From: Rhodanobacter sp. A1T4
GTDB taxonomy: Bacteria; Pseudomonadota; Gammaproteobacteria; Xanthomonadales; Rhodanobacteraceae
Direction: 5' to 3'
DNA length: 64,000 bases
NCBI RefSeq assembly: GCF_014207185.1
Contig: NZ_JACHCP010000003.1
Location: 186,001-250,000, forward strand
Shown here in pieces: positions 27,531 through 37,902 of the stretch. Positions within the stretch are counted from its first letter, which is position 1; the number at the start of each line of letters is the position of its first letter. The notes under the pieces are model-generated. The model did not search any database. It was not told the origin of the DNA and was given only the letters and a program-made list of their open reading frames with translations. Position numbers and translations under genes: made by a program.

Positions 27531-28664
27531 TCAGGGTCTGGGGCGAGTCGGGGCATATGGCGAGTGCTCCATCAACTCTTCGTAATAAGCCTCACGCGAA
27601 TGCGCTTCATGCACCAGGGCGTTGCGCACCGCGAGATCAAAACTTTCGTTGACCAGGTAGTGGCGTGAATGCGTGCGGGTTGGCAGAAAGCCGCGGGCCA
27701 TCTTGTGCTCGCCTTGCGCGCCGGGCTCGAACGTCTGCAGCTGATTGGCGATGCAGAACTCGATGCCGAGGTAGTAGCACAGTTCGAAATGCAGCCCTGG
27801 CACCTCGACTACGCTGCCCCAGTAGCGGCCATAGAGCGTGCTGTTGCCAACCATGAACAGTGCCATCGCCACGATGCGTCCGTCCATGCGCGCCGTGGCC
27901 ACCTGCACACGATCCCCCAGCGAGCGGCCGAGGTGCCGGAAAAACGGTAGCGTCATCGCCGCATGGTTGCCTTTCATGTCGAAGGTGGTTTCATAGAGCG
28001 CGTGCAGTGCGCGCCAGTCGCTGTCGCTGATCGTGCTGCCTGCTTCCATGGCGATCTGCAGGCCGGAGTCGCTGGCTTGGCGGCGCTCCTGGCGGATGTT
28101 TTTCCGCTTCTTTCCCGTCAGCCCGGTGAGAAACGCTTCGAAGTGCCGGTAGCCGCGGTTGTGCCAGTGAAACTGCCAGTCGAAGCGCTGCAGCCAGCGC
28201 TCATCGAACGCGGGGAGGTCGGCCTCGAGCAGAAAATTGACGTGTGCCGACGACAGCCCGAGCCGCTCGGTTTCGGCCACAAGCCCGGCGACCAATTTTC
28301 TCTTGTCGGTATCGTTGGTGGCGAGCAGGCGCGGGCCGGGTACTGGCGAGTAGGGCGCGGCGCCGAGCAGTTTCGGGTAGTAATCACCGCCCGCGCGTTC
28401 GAAGGCATTGGCCCAGGAAAAGTCGAACACGAATTCGCCGTGCGAGTTGCCTTTCAGATACGCCGGCGCTGCGGCGACCAGTTTGCCGTCGTGGTAAATA
28501 GCCAGATGATGCGCCTGCCAGCCGTAGTCGTGGCGCAGGCATCCGTGCTCTTCCATGCCGCGCAGAAAGGCGTAGCAGACGAACGGATTGCCATCGGCGA
28601 TCAACGCATCCCACTGCGCAGCATCGACGCTGGCCAGATTGTCGAGAACATGGATTTCGGTCAT
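27531..28664 (-). CDS. GNAT-fold acyltransferase (DUF482 / peptidogalycan biosynthesis type)
   Basis: A 377-residue protein of the DUF482 group of GNAT-fold proteins, related to Fem-type and lipid-II-modifying enzymes. Landmarks are NPFVCYAFLRGMEEHGCL, GEFVFDFSWANAFERAGGDY, YYPKLLGAAPYSPVPGPRLL, RKNIRQERRQASDSGLQI, LHFELCYYLGIEFCI and GEHKMARGFLPTRTHSRHYL. The acceptor substrate is not established for this group. It lies 71 bases downstream of trxB on the same strand. Its 3' end is duplicated, in degraded form, next to aat, implying that trxB, this gene and aat once formed one cluster. Confidence 0.88.
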   Translation of the reverse strand: MTEIHVLDNLASVDAAQWDALIADGNPFVCYAFLRGMEEHGCLRHDYGWQAHHLAIYHDGKLVAAAPAYLKGNSHGEFVFDFSWANAFERAGGDYYPKLLGAAPYSPVPGPRLLATNDTDKRKLVAGLVAETERLGLSSAHVNFLLEADLPAFDERWLQRFDWQFHWHNRGYRHFEAFLTGLTGKKRKNIRQERRQASDSGLQIAMEAGSTISDSDWRALHALYETTFDMKGNHAAMTLPFFRHLGRSLGDRVQVATARMDGRIVAMALFMVGNSTLYGRYWGSVVEVPGLHFELCYYLGIEFCIANQLQTFEPGAQGEHKMARGFLPTRTHSRHYLVNESFDLAVRNALVHEAHSREAYYEELMEHSPYAPTRPRP

Positions 28665-28670
28665 GACGCT

Positions 28671-28709
28671 GTTACGGTAACGCAGGCTGCCAACGCCGGC
28701 GCAGCCTGC
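28671..28709. repeat. Inverted repeats between trxB and the acetyltransferase gene
   Basis: GCAGGCTGC (28682-28690) and GCAGCCTGC (28701-28709) form a perfect 9-bp stem with a 10-base loop. Next to it GTTAC-C/G-GTAAC (28671-28681) is a short palindrome. There is no T-run on the minus strand, so this is either a processing or Rho-type element or a protein site in the 71-base trxB-acetyltransferase gap. Confidence 0.5.
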
Positions 28710-28735
28710 ATTTGATCAGCCTCGTACCGTGGTGT

Positions 28736-29980
<1,245 letters not shown>

Positions 29981-31045
29981 ATGCGTATCGGTATCCCCTC
30001 CGAAACCAAGACCCTCGAAGGTCGTGTTGCCTTGGTACCCGCCGCCGCCGCCGATCTGGTGCGCCGTGGGCACGAAGTGTTCATCCAGGCCGGTGCCGGC
30101 CTGAAAAGCGGCTTTTCCGATGAGGCCTACAGCAGCGCCGGCATCAAGATCGCGGACGATGCCGCGGCGTTGTATGAAGCCGGCGAGCTGATCGTCAAGG
30201 TGAAGGAGCCGGTCGCTGGCGATCTGGCGCTGCTGAAAAAGCATCATTTGCTGTTCTGCTACCTGCATCTGGCCGCCGAGCCGGCGCTGACCAAGAGCCT
30301 GCTGGATATCGGTCTGACCGGCGTGGCGTTCGAATCGGTGGAAGAAAACGGCGTGTTGCCGCTGCTGCTGCCGATGTCGGTGATCGCCGGTCGTATCGCC
30401 ACGCAGATCGGCACTACGCTGCTGCATCGTCCGCAGGGCGGCAAGGGCAAGCTGCTGGGCGGCATGGCCTCCACGCCGCGCGGCAAGGTGGTTGTGCTGG
30501 GCGCCGGTGCTGCCGGTGGCAATGCGGCTGCGCTGGCCGCCGCCGCCGGTGCCAACGTGGTGGTGTTCGACAAGCGTCAGGATCGCCTGGCCGAAATGAT
30601 GGCGATGGGTCCGAACGTGACGGCGCTTTACGCCTATGAGTCGTCGGTGGCCGAGGAAGTGCGCAATGCCGACATCGTGGTCGGCGCCGTGCTGATCCCC
30701 AGTGCCAAGGCGCCGCGAGTTGTCACCGAAGCCATGGTCAAGACGATGGAGCCGGGCAGCGTGCTGGTCGATATCTCCATCGATCAGGGCGGCTGCTTCG
30801 AAACCTCGAAGCCGACCACCTGGAAGGAGCCGACCTATGACGTGCACGGCGTGACGCATTTCTGCGTCACCAATATGCCGGGCGCGGTGCCGCAGACCTC
30901 GTCGGTAGCCATTTCGGCGGCCATCCTGCCGTACGTGCAGCGTCTGGCCGGCGGCAACGAGTGGCGCGATTTCGAGCCGCTGCGCGTCGGCATCAATATT
31001 GACGGCGGCAAGCTGGTGCATCCGGCATTGCAGGGTATGCTCTGA
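29981..31045 (+). CDS. ald: Alanine dehydrogenase
   Basis: A 354-residue NAD-dependent alanine dehydrogenase, interconverting L-alanine with pyruvate and ammonia. The family residues fall at their usual positions: Lys75 in VKVKEP and His96 in CYLHLA, with the Rossmann motif [12 protein letters not shown] and the acidic active-site segment [13 protein letters not shown]. The N-terminus [16 protein letters not shown] and the segment [17 protein letters not shown] separate it from the related transhydrogenase alpha subunit. It precedes ftsK by only 29 bases and may be cotranscribed with it. Confidence 0.95.
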   Translation: MRIGIPSETKTLEGRVALVPAAAADLVRRGHEVFIQAGAGLKSGFSDEAYSSAGIKIADDAAALYEAGELIVKVKEPVAGDLALLKKHHLLFCYLHLAAEPALTKSLLDIGLTGVAFESVEENGVLPLLLPMSVIAGRIATQIGTTLLHRPQGGKGKLLGGMASTPRGKVVVLGAGAAGGNAAALAAAAGANVVVFDKRQDRLAEMMAMGPNVTALYAYESSVAEEVRNADIVVGAVLIPSAKAPRVVTEAMVKTMEPGSVLVDISIDQGGCFETSKPTTWKEPTYDVHGVTHFCVTNMPGAVPQTSSVAISAAILPYVQRLAGGNEWRDFEPLRVGINIDGGKLVHPALQGML

Positions 31046-31074
31046 TCAAGACGGAAAAAAGGAAGCCCTCCAAG

Positions 31075-33402
31075 GTGGCGCGCATTGCAACCGCAAAACA
31101 GCAACCGAAGGAAGGCCTGAGCGAGGAGCTGAAGCGCCGGCTGCGTGAAGCCGGCGCCCTGCTGTTGATGCCGCTGGCCCTGTACCTGTTGGTGTGCCTG
31201 TTCAGCTACAACGATCAGGATCCCAGTTGGGGCCATGTCGGCAGTGTCGACCATGCGCGCAACTTTGGCGGTGCGGTCGGCGCGAATATCGCCAACGTGC
31301 TGCGCTGGATCTTCGGGCTCGCCGCCTACTGTTTTCCCTTGCTGCTCTTGTTGCTTGGCGTGCAGGTGCTGCGCCAGCGCGGCGTGCGCACGGTGCACGC
31401 CTGGGAGCCGTCGCTGCGTCTGATCGGGCTGGTGTTTTTCTTCATCACCGGCCCGGCGTTGCTGTATCTCAATTTCCAGGATGATCCTGTGCTGCCGCAA
31501 GGTGTCGGCGGCATCATCGGCCTGTGGGTTGGCGACGGGCTGCTGCGCGCCTTCGGTGACAAGGGCGCACCGCTGCTGCTGCTGGCGCTATTCCTCGTGG
31601 CCGTGACTCTGGCGACCGGACTGTCATGGTTCAAGGTGATGGACTGGACCGGACAGGCCGTGCTGCGCCTGGGTAACTGGTTCAAGGGCAAGCTGCGTGA
31701 AGCGCCGCAGGCGATGGCCGCACGTCAGGCCCGCACCGAACGCGAAGTGGTCAAGAAGGCTGACGCGGTGAAGCAGGCCAATCGCGAGCCGGTGCGCATC
31801 GAATCGCCGCCAGCACCGGTCGTTAAGAGTGAGCGCGCCAAGCTGGAAACGCAGATTCCGCTGTTTACCGGCGCCGCTACGCCGGGCGAGCTGCCGCCGC
31901 TGTCGCTGCTGGACGAAGCGCCACCGCAGGGGCCGGGTTATTCCGAAGAAACGCTCGAAGTCCTCTCTCGCCAGGTCGAGTTCAAGCTCAAGGACTTCAA
32001 GATCGAAGCCAAGGTCGTCGGCGCCTATCCAGGCCCGGTGATTACCCGTTTCGAGATGGAGCCGGCGGCTGGCGTGCGCGGTTCGCAGGTGTCCAGCCTG
32101 GACAAGGACATCGCTCGCGGCCTGTCGGTAGTCAGCGTGCGTGTGGTCGACGTGATCCCGGGCAAGAACGTGATCGGCCTGGAAATTCCCAATACCAAGA
32201 AGCAGATCGTCTACCTGTCCGAGATTCTGCGCTCGGACAAATACGACCAGCTGAAGTCGCCGTTGGCGCTGGCGTTGGGCAAGGACATCGGCGGCAAGCC
32301 CATCGTGGTGGATCTTGCCAAGATGCCGCATCTGCTGGTGGCCGGTACCACCGGCTCGGGTAAATCCGTGGCGGTGAACGCGATGGTGTTGAGCCTGCTG
32401 TACAAGGCCAGCGCCAAAGATGTGCGCATGATCATGATCGACCCGAAGATGCTGGAACTCTCGGTGTACGAGGGCATTCCGCATCTGCTGGCGCCCGTGG
32501 TCACCGACATGAAGGAGGCCGCCAACGCCTTGCGCTGGTGCGTCGCCGAAATGGAGCGCCGCTACAAGCTGATGGCCGCCGTGGGCGTGCGCAACCTCGG
32601 TGGTTTCAACAAGAAGGTGAAGGACGCCGAGAACGCCGGTCAGCCGTTGCTCGACCCACTGTTCCGGCCAAATCCCGAAATGCCCAACTTGGCGGCCGAG
32701 CAGTTGGAGCCGCTGCCGTACATCGTGATCATCATCGACGAGTTCGCCGACATGATGATGATTGTCGGCAAGAAGGTCGAAGAGCTGATCGCGCGCCTGG
32801 CGCAGAAGGCGCGCGCTGCCGGCGTGCATTTGATCCTGGCCACGCAGCGTCCGTCGGTTGACGTAATCACCGGCTTGATCAAGGCGAATATCCCCACGCG
32901 CATCGCCTTTCAGGTATCCAGCAAGATCGATTCACGCACGATTCTCGACCAGTCCGGCGCCGAAGCACTGCTCGGTCATGGCGACATGTTGTACTTGCCG
33001 CCAGGCACCGCTACGCCCGAGCGCGTGCACGGCGCGTTCGTCGACGACCACGAGGTGCATCAGGTCGTTGCATGGCTCAAATCGCAGGGCGCGCCGCAAT
33101 ACATCGAAGGCGTGCTGGAAGAAGTGCAGGCCACCAGCGACGGCAAGTTCATCAATGACTCCGGCCTGCCGCAGGAAGGCGAGGAAGGTGGCGGCGATGC
33201 CGAAACCGTGCTTTACGACAAGGCCGTCGCCATCGTCACGCAGACGCGCCGCGCATCGATCTCCGGCGTGCAACGCCATCTGCGCATCGGCTACAACCGC
33301 GCAGCACGCCTGGTCGAACAGATGGAAGCCGATGGCGTGGTCAGCGCGCCACAACACAATGGCAACCGCGAAGTGCTGGCACCACCACCGCCAAAGAACT
33401 GA
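31075..33402 (+). CDS. ftsK: DNA translocase FtsK
   Basis: FtsK of 775 residues, the septum-located motor that pumps DNA and activates XerCD recombination at dif during division. Four to five N-terminal membrane helices lie at about 25-190, followed by a short basic/Pro linker (about 195-290) and the alpha/beta motor. The motor has Walker A GTTGSGKS (about 424-431), Walker [14 protein letters not shown] and [20 protein letters not shown]; the C-terminal gamma winged helix contains [20 protein letters not shown]. The linker is short compared with E. coli, as is common. The start is GTG at 31075 with AAGGAAG nine bases upstream. Confidence 0.97.
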   Translation: MARIATAKQQPKEGLSEELKRRLREAGALLLMPLALYLLVCLFSYNDQDPSWGHVGSVDHARNFGGAVGANIANVLRWIFGLAAYCFPLLLLLLGVQVLRQRGVRTVHAWEPSLRLIGLVFFFITGPALLYLNFQDDPVLPQGVGGIIGLWVGDGLLRAFGDKGAPLLLLALFLVAVTLATGLSWFKVMDWTGQAVLRLGNWFKGKLREAPQAMAARQARTEREVVKKADAVKQANREPVRIESPPAPVVKSERAKLETQIPLFTGAATPGELPPLSLLDEAPPQGPGYSEETLEVLSRQVEFKLKDFKIEAKVVGAYPGPVITRFEMEPAAGVRGSQVSSLDKDIARGLSVVSVRVVDVIPGKNVIGLEIPNTKKQIVYLSEILRSDKYDQLKSPLALALGKDIGGKPIVVDLAKMPHLLVAGTTGSGKSVAVNAMVLSLLYKASAKDVRMIMIDPKMLELSVYEGIPHLLAPVVTDMKEAANALRWCVAEMERRYKLMAAVGVRNLGGFNKKVKDAENAGQPLLDPLFRPNPEMPNLAAEQLEPLPYIVIIIDEFADMMMIVGKKVEELIARLAQKARAAGVHLILATQRPSVDVITGLIKANIPTRIAFQVSSKIDSRTILDQSGAEALLGHGDMLYLPPGTATPERVHGAFVDDHEVHQVVAWLKSQGAPQYIEGVLEEVQATSDGKFINDSGLPQEGEEGGGDAETVLYDKAVAIVTQTRRASISGVQRHLRIGYNRAARLVEQMEADGVVSAPQHNGNREVLAPPPPKN

Positions 33403-33406
33403 TCCG

Positions 33407-34474
33407 ATGCGGCGCTCCATTTCAATGAGTCACCGCGACTTGCTGCACGCCAAGCTTGGTTCACTGGCTTTTTCTGCTGTGTTCTACGCGCTCGCGTGGT
33501 TGCTGCTGCGACATGGTGCTGTGTTCTCGTCGCGTCTGGCCGTCTTTCCCCACTGGCCGGTGTTGTTCGATTTCCTGCTGACCGCGCCGGCTTTCAGCTG
33601 GTGGTTGCATCGACATGATCGGAAAAAAGCCTGGCGTAGTGCCCTCAGCGTCGCTGCGCTGGGTCTATGGGTCGCCAGATATTTAATGCCGGGCCTCTCT
33701 TCTGAATTGACACGCGAGCTCTTCGGCCTGTGTAAGCTCATGTTCCTGTGCGCCGGGGCTGCAGAGCTGTTTTTGATTGTGCAGATGTTTCGTTGTACCG
33801 GTAGGGCTGCGCGAGGAGTAAATCCCGAATATGCCCTGCAGCACTGGATCGGGTTGCGCTTCGGCTCGCTTGCCATCGGTCGAGTCATTGGTTTCGAAGC
33901 ACGGATGTGGCTTTATGCGTTGATGCCGCGTCAGAGCGCCTGGCGTTATCGAGGCGATCAACATTTCAGCTATCACCTGAAAGATGGTTATGCCGCGACC
34001 CTGCAGGGATATCTCGTCCTACTTGTGATTGGCTTGCCGGCGCAGCATTTGCTGCTGCAGCTTTTCAGCCAGCCGTTGGCCTGGGTCACGGATGCGCTGA
34101 CGCTATACGGCCTGCTTTTTCTCTGGGCACACTATCGGGCTTGCCAGCATTGCCCGGTGTCGCTGGATGGGCAAAATTTGTATCTCCGCCAAGGACTCAA
34201 CGTGCGTGAGCAGGTTATTCCGCTGCAGTCGATTGTCGGAGTTGAGCATTTCCGTGAATCGGTCAGTCGCCGGGTGCCAGGATCGTTGATTCTTTCGGGC
34301 GGTGGGTACCCCAATGTCCGGATTTACCTTCGACAGCACATGCCGATCGAGGGTAGGTATGGACTGACCCAGTCGGTCGATACGATTTATCTGGGACTGG
34401 ATCAGGTTCCATCGTTTTTAAGCGCACTTGATGCGCTTCGCACTGATCGACGGTTTCCTTTCCCGCGCGACTGA
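33407..34474 (+). CDS. Multi-pass membrane protein of unknown function
   Basis: A 355-residue protein with about six hydrophobic segments in the first ~245 residues (for example LGSLAFSAVFYALAWLLL, LFGLCKLMFLCAGAAELFLI, GYLVLLVIGLPAQHLLLQLF). A hydrophilic C-terminal domain of about 110 residues (NLYLRQGLNVREQVIPLQSI, VGVEHFRES, RVPGSLILSGGGYPNV) resembles a small PH-like/bPH module. No family is recognised. It starts four bases after the ftsK stop, so it is probably cotranscribed. ATG 33407 is used; ATG 33425 is equally possible and neither has a strong ribosome site. Confidence 0.75.
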   Translation: MRRSISMSHRDLLHAKLGSLAFSAVFYALAWLLLRHGAVFSSRLAVFPHWPVLFDFLLTAPAFSWWLHRHDRKKAWRSALSVAALGLWVARYLMPGLSSELTRELFGLCKLMFLCAGAAELFLIVQMFRCTGRAARGVNPEYALQHWIGLRFGSLAIGRVIGFEARMWLYALMPRQSAWRYRGDQHFSYHLKDGYAATLQGYLVLLVIGLPAQHLLLQLFSQPLAWVTDALTLYGLLFLWAHYRACQHCPVSLDGQNLYLRQGLNVREQVIPLQSIVGVEHFRESVSRRVPGSLILSGGGYPNVRIYLRQHMPIEGRYGLTQSVDTIYLGLDQVPSFLSALDALRTDRRFPFPRD

Positions 34475-34509
34475 CGCCACGCCGGCCACTGCTCAACCAC
34501 GCAGCAACT

Positions 34510-35541
34510 TTACAGCAGCGTTATCGTGCGGCCGTCGCTCGCACTGATCTTGGCAATTTCAATGATGCGAATCACGTCGAGCGCCTCGCGCGGGTCGACT
34601 GGCACCGGGCCCATGTCTGCAATTGCCGCAGCCATGCTGCGGTAGAAACTCGGGTAGGCACCCGCGGCGACGTCGATGATTTCCGCCACATCGGCACGGG
34701 TCAGCGTGGCTGTCGATGTGTAGGTGCTGCTGCCCCAGTGGCTTCCGCTCGGTGTCTTGCCCGCTTTGAGGGCGGCTTCCTGACTGTCAAGTCCCGTTAC
34801 CACGAGACTGCCGAGCGAGCCATGCACGGTGAAGCGTGGGCCGGGTGCCGAAGCCAGCGTCGAGGCATGCAGCACGACCCGACGTTGGCCATAGCGCAGC
34901 ACGACATGAAAATAGTCGTCGACTTCAGCTTGTTCGCGCTGGATCGCGATGTCGGCGGTCACCGCCTCGGGCAGACCGAACAGCTGCAGGGCCTGATCGA
35001 TTGTGTGGGCGCCCAGGTCGAAAAAGACGCCCGAGCCCGGTTTGGCATGCTCTCGCCAGCCTTCCTTGATGGCCGGGCGATGTCGATCGAAATGCGATTC
35101 GAAATAATTGACCGAACCCAGCATGCCTCGACGAATCAGATCGGCGACCGTGAGAAAGTCGCCATCCCAGCGTCGGTTATGGAACACGCTCAGCTTCAGC
35201 TCGCGCTCCTGTGCGGCAGCGATCAGAGCCTGCGCCTCATCGACCGTCACGGCGAAGGGTTTGTCGACCACCACATGTTTGCCCGCCTGTAGCGCGGCGA
35301 GCGCCAGCGGAAAGTGTGTTTCATTCGGGGTGGCGATGACGACGAGATCGATGTCTGCGTTTTCGATCAGCGCCTGAGGCGACGCGTCGATGATCGCATA
35401 GGGAAACGCGCGGGCGATATCGTCGCGCCGGCTACTCGCGATGCGCGTCAGCTGCAGGCGCGGCTCGACTGCGATCAGGGGCGCATGAAAAGTGGTGCCG
35501 GCGGCACCGTAGCCAATCAAGCCGGTACGGATAGGTGTCAT
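34510..35541 (-). CDS. Gfo/Idh/MocA family oxidoreductase
   Basis: A 343-residue NAD(P)-dependent sugar/inositol-type oxidoreductase. The N-terminal Rossmann fold (RTGLIGYGAAGTTFHAPLIA, DLVVIATPNETHFPLALAAL, HVVVDKPFAV with the conserved Lys) is followed by the C-terminal alpha/beta domain. That domain contains HRPAIKEGWRE, FFDLGAHTIDQALQLFG and a likely active-site His in LGAHTIDQ. It resembles the YdgJ/YhhX group. The substrate is unknown. It ends convergent with the membrane protein gene and follows the phosphatase gene at 35575-36165 on the same strand by 33 bases. Confidence 0.92.
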   Translation of the reverse strand: MTPIRTGLIGYGAAGTTFHAPLIAVEPRLQLTRIASSRRDDIARAFPYAIIDASPQALIENADIDLVVIATPNETHFPLALAALQAGKHVVVDKPFAVTVDEAQALIAAAQERELKLSVFHNRRWDGDFLTVADLIRRGMLGSVNYFESHFDRHRPAIKEGWREHAKPGSGVFFDLGAHTIDQALQLFGLPEAVTADIAIQREQAEVDDYFHVVLRYGQRRVVLHASTLASAPGPRFTVHGSLGSLVVTGLDSQEAALKAGKTPSGSHWGSSTYTSTATLTRADVAEIIDVAAGAYPSFYRSMAAAIADMGPVPVDPREALDVIRIIEIAKISASDGRTITLL

Positions 35542-35574
35542 CGGTATGGCCCGTTGGCGACAATGTTTTCGCTG

Positions 35575-36165
35575 TCACCCATGCAGCGCATTCCACTGTG
35601 TAATGGCGCGATCCTCGCGTTCGAAGCCGAGCTTGCTGACCGACGCCGTGCCCAGCACCAGGTGCGCGCCCAGGCGTGCATCGTCGGCCATCCAGCAGCC
35701 CGCCAGTACGCGCAGGATGTGCGCATGGGCAAATAGAGCGATGCGACCGTCTACCGTCAGCAGGCGATCGATCAAGGACTCGGCGCGTTGCTGGATCGCG
35801 GCGACATCCTCGCCTTCGGGAATGGGGGAATTCCATACCGACCAGTTCGGTGTTTCCTCTCGGATATCCTGTGTCTTGCGGCCTTCGTAGATACCGTAAT
35901 TCCATTCCAGCAGGCGCGGCTCCAGCTCCATCTGCCCGCCGAGACCTGCCAATCGGCAGGTGTCCTGTGCGCGGGTCAGTGGGCTGCATAGCACCAGGTC
36001 GAAAGGCTGTTGCGCCAGCACCGGCTTCAGCGCCGCGGCCTGGCGGCGGCCGTTCTCGGTCAACGGGATGTCGGTGCGGCCGGTGTGTTGTCCGGACAGG
36101 CTCCACTCGGTTTCGCCATGGCGGATCAGCCAGATTTCGGGGTGTGTCGTGTTTTTTGAATTCAT
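35575..36165 (-). CDS. Histidine phosphatase family protein
   Basis: A 196-residue member of the phosphoglycerate-mutase-like branch of histidine phosphatases. The phospho-His motif is R15-H16-G17 in IWLIRHGETEWSLSGQHTGR, with further active-site features in LCSPLTRAQDTCRLAG, LEWNYGIYEGR and the second His in ALFAHAHILRVLAGCW. Such proteins are usually broad phosphomonoesterases; the substrate is not known. ATG 36165 lies just before the conserved core; an extension to 36219 is not supported. It probably shares a transcript with the downstream oxidoreductase. Confidence 0.9.
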   Translation of the reverse strand: MNSKNTTHPEIWLIRHGETEWSLSGQHTGRTDIPLTENGRRQAAALKPVLAQQPFDLVLCSPLTRAQDTCRLAGLGGQMELEPRLLEWNYGIYEGRKTQDIREETPNWSVWNSPIPEGEDVAAIQQRAESLIDRLLTVDGRIALFAHAHILRVLAGCWMADDARLGAHLVLGTASVSKLGFEREDRAITQWNALHG

Positions 36166-36393
36166 GGAGCGAGCTTGCCGAAGAAGTGGGAAAGTTACTG
36201 TGAATGGTCGGTTTTGCATGGTAATGACGTGCCGTGGTCAAACGGATACCCGGCAAGTCGCCGCCTGTCTGATTGGATCGTCAACAGGCGTCGCCAGTAT
36301 CGGCACCGAGGTCCGGGCCTTAGACTAGCCGCCATTAAGTCACCGCTGAGCAAACTCGTGCTGACACTCCCATCCATCGTTGCAGGAAACTTC

Positions 36394-37062
36394 ATGAAGC
36401 GCCTGATGCTCATTCTATCGACCACCTTTCTCGCCTTGGGACTGGTCTTCGTCGCCCAGGCTGAGCCGGCCGGCGCGGCGCGTGCGCGGCTCGATGCGTT
36501 TGCGCAGAACCTGCATTCGTTGACCGGTCAGTTCAATCAGTCGCTGACGGACATCAACGGCAAGTCCAGCAAGACCAGTGCCGGCACGCTGGCGCTGGAG
36601 GCACCGCGCCAGTTCCGCTGGGACACGCTGACGCCGTACAAGCAGACCATCGTCGCCGACGGCAGCCGCGTGTGGATCTATGACCCCGAGCTCGAGCAGG
36701 TCACGGTACGCGTGCAGAGCAGCGAAGAGGCACACAGCCCGTTGACCGTGCTCACCGACGTCAAGCAGATCGACAAGAACTTCAAGGTAAGCGAGCAGGG
36801 CGAGCATGATGGCCTGGTGTGGCTTCGACTCACCTCTACCAGCAAGGATCCGCAGTTCGACTATGCCGACCTCGGCTTCGATGCCAACGGCCTCGCACGC
36901 ATGACCTTTCGCGATCAGTTGGGCTCGACCACCGACATCCGCTTTTCCGGCTGGCAGCGCAACGCGCCGGTGCCGCCGTCAACGTTCAATTTCGTGCCGC
37001 CGCAAGGTACCGATGTGATTGGTGATGCCCCGGTGATCAGCACGCAGCCGCTGAAAGATTGA
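36394..37062 (+). CDS. lolA: Outer-membrane lipoprotein carrier protein LolA
   Basis: LolA of 222 residues, the periplasmic chaperone that carries lipoproteins from LolCDE to LolB. It has a signal peptide (MLILSTTFLALGLVFVAQA) and the family features LHSLTGQFNQSLTD, GTLALEAPRQFRWDTLTPYK, WIYDPELEQVTVR and PPQGTDVIGD. AGGA precedes ATG 36394 at a normal distance; longer in-frame readings upstream lack a signal peptide. The ftsK-lolA-rarA-serS order is conserved in Xanthomonadales as I recall it, though here other genes intervene. Confidence 0.95.
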   Translation: MKRLMLILSTTFLALGLVFVAQAEPAGAARARLDAFAQNLHSLTGQFNQSLTDINGKSSKTSAGTLALEAPRQFRWDTLTPYKQTIVADGSRVWIYDPELEQVTVRVQSSEEAHSPLTVLTDVKQIDKNFKVSEQGEHDGLVWLRLTSTSKDPQFDYADLGFDANGLARMTFRDQLGSTTDIRFSGWQRNAPVPPSTFNFVPPQGTDVIGDAPVISTQPLKD

Positions 37063-37102
37063 TCCGAAACACAGACCCTGTCGTCATGTATCGACCACCC
37101 GC

Positions 37103-37771
37103 ATGATTCGGCAGCTGCCGCGCTGGGCCTGGCTCGGTGGTGGTTTGTTGGCGTGTATTGCGGGGACGATAAATACGGTTGGTTATCTCGGCTTTCGCCA
37201 CGAGGCGATTTCCCATCTGACCGGAACCACCACGTTGCTGGGTATCGCTGCCGCGGGTGGTGATCTTGGCGAAGGCCTGCACTGGCTGCTGGTACTGCTG
37301 GCTTTTCTGCTTGGTGCCATGCTCAGTGGTTTTATCGTGCAGCATCACACGCTGCAACTCGGTCGTCGTTACGGCGTGGCACTGCTGGTGGAGGCAGGGC
37401 TGCTGTTGCTGGCGGTGCCGCTGCTGCATGCGCAGATGGATCTGGGTCTTTATGCCGCCTCCGTAGCCTGCGGCCTGCAAAATGCGATGGTCAGTACGTA
37501 CTCGGGCACGGTGCTGCGCACCACGCATCTGTCGGGATCGTTCACCGATCTGGGTATTGCGCTGGGCCAACTGTTGCGTGGGCTGGAGGCCGACATGTTG
37601 CGCGTACGGCTGTGCGTGATGCTGATCGGCAGCTTTCTTGTCGGCAGCGTCATGGGCGGCTTGGCGTATCGCTGGCTGCAGGAAGATACCTTGCTGATCC
37701 CTGCTGCCCTGACAGGTATCACCGGGCTCTGCTACCACGTGTATGCAAGTCGGTCTGGCCGTTCGCTTTAG
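37103..37771 (+). CDS. YoaK/DUF1275 family membrane protein
   Basis: A 222-residue inner-membrane protein with about six transmembrane segments and the DUF1275 landmarks INTVGYLGFRHEAISHLTGT, ACGLQNAMVSTYSGTVLRTTH and GSFTDLGIALGQLLRG. The family function is unknown. It lies 40 bases downstream of lolA on the same strand. Confidence 0.88.
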   Translation: MIRQLPRWAWLGGGLLACIAGTINTVGYLGFRHEAISHLTGTTTLLGIAAAGGDLGEGLHWLLVLLAFLLGAMLSGFIVQHHTLQLGRRYGVALLVEAGLLLLAVPLLHAQMDLGLYAASVACGLQNAMVSTYSGTVLRTTHLSGSFTDLGIALGQLLRGLEADMLRVRLCVMLIGSFLVGSVMGGLAYRWLQEDTLLIPAALTGITGLCYHVYASRSGRSL

Positions 37772-37902
37772 CGATCCTGTTGGCGATAACGAGCGGCAGC
37801 TTTGCAGCCATCGGCTTCCATGACAGACTCGCTGCGCATCGGTTTGCACGCATAACCTAAAGCTCGGGTGCGATGGGACGGTGCGTTATCCAGGGAGAGG
37901 TC

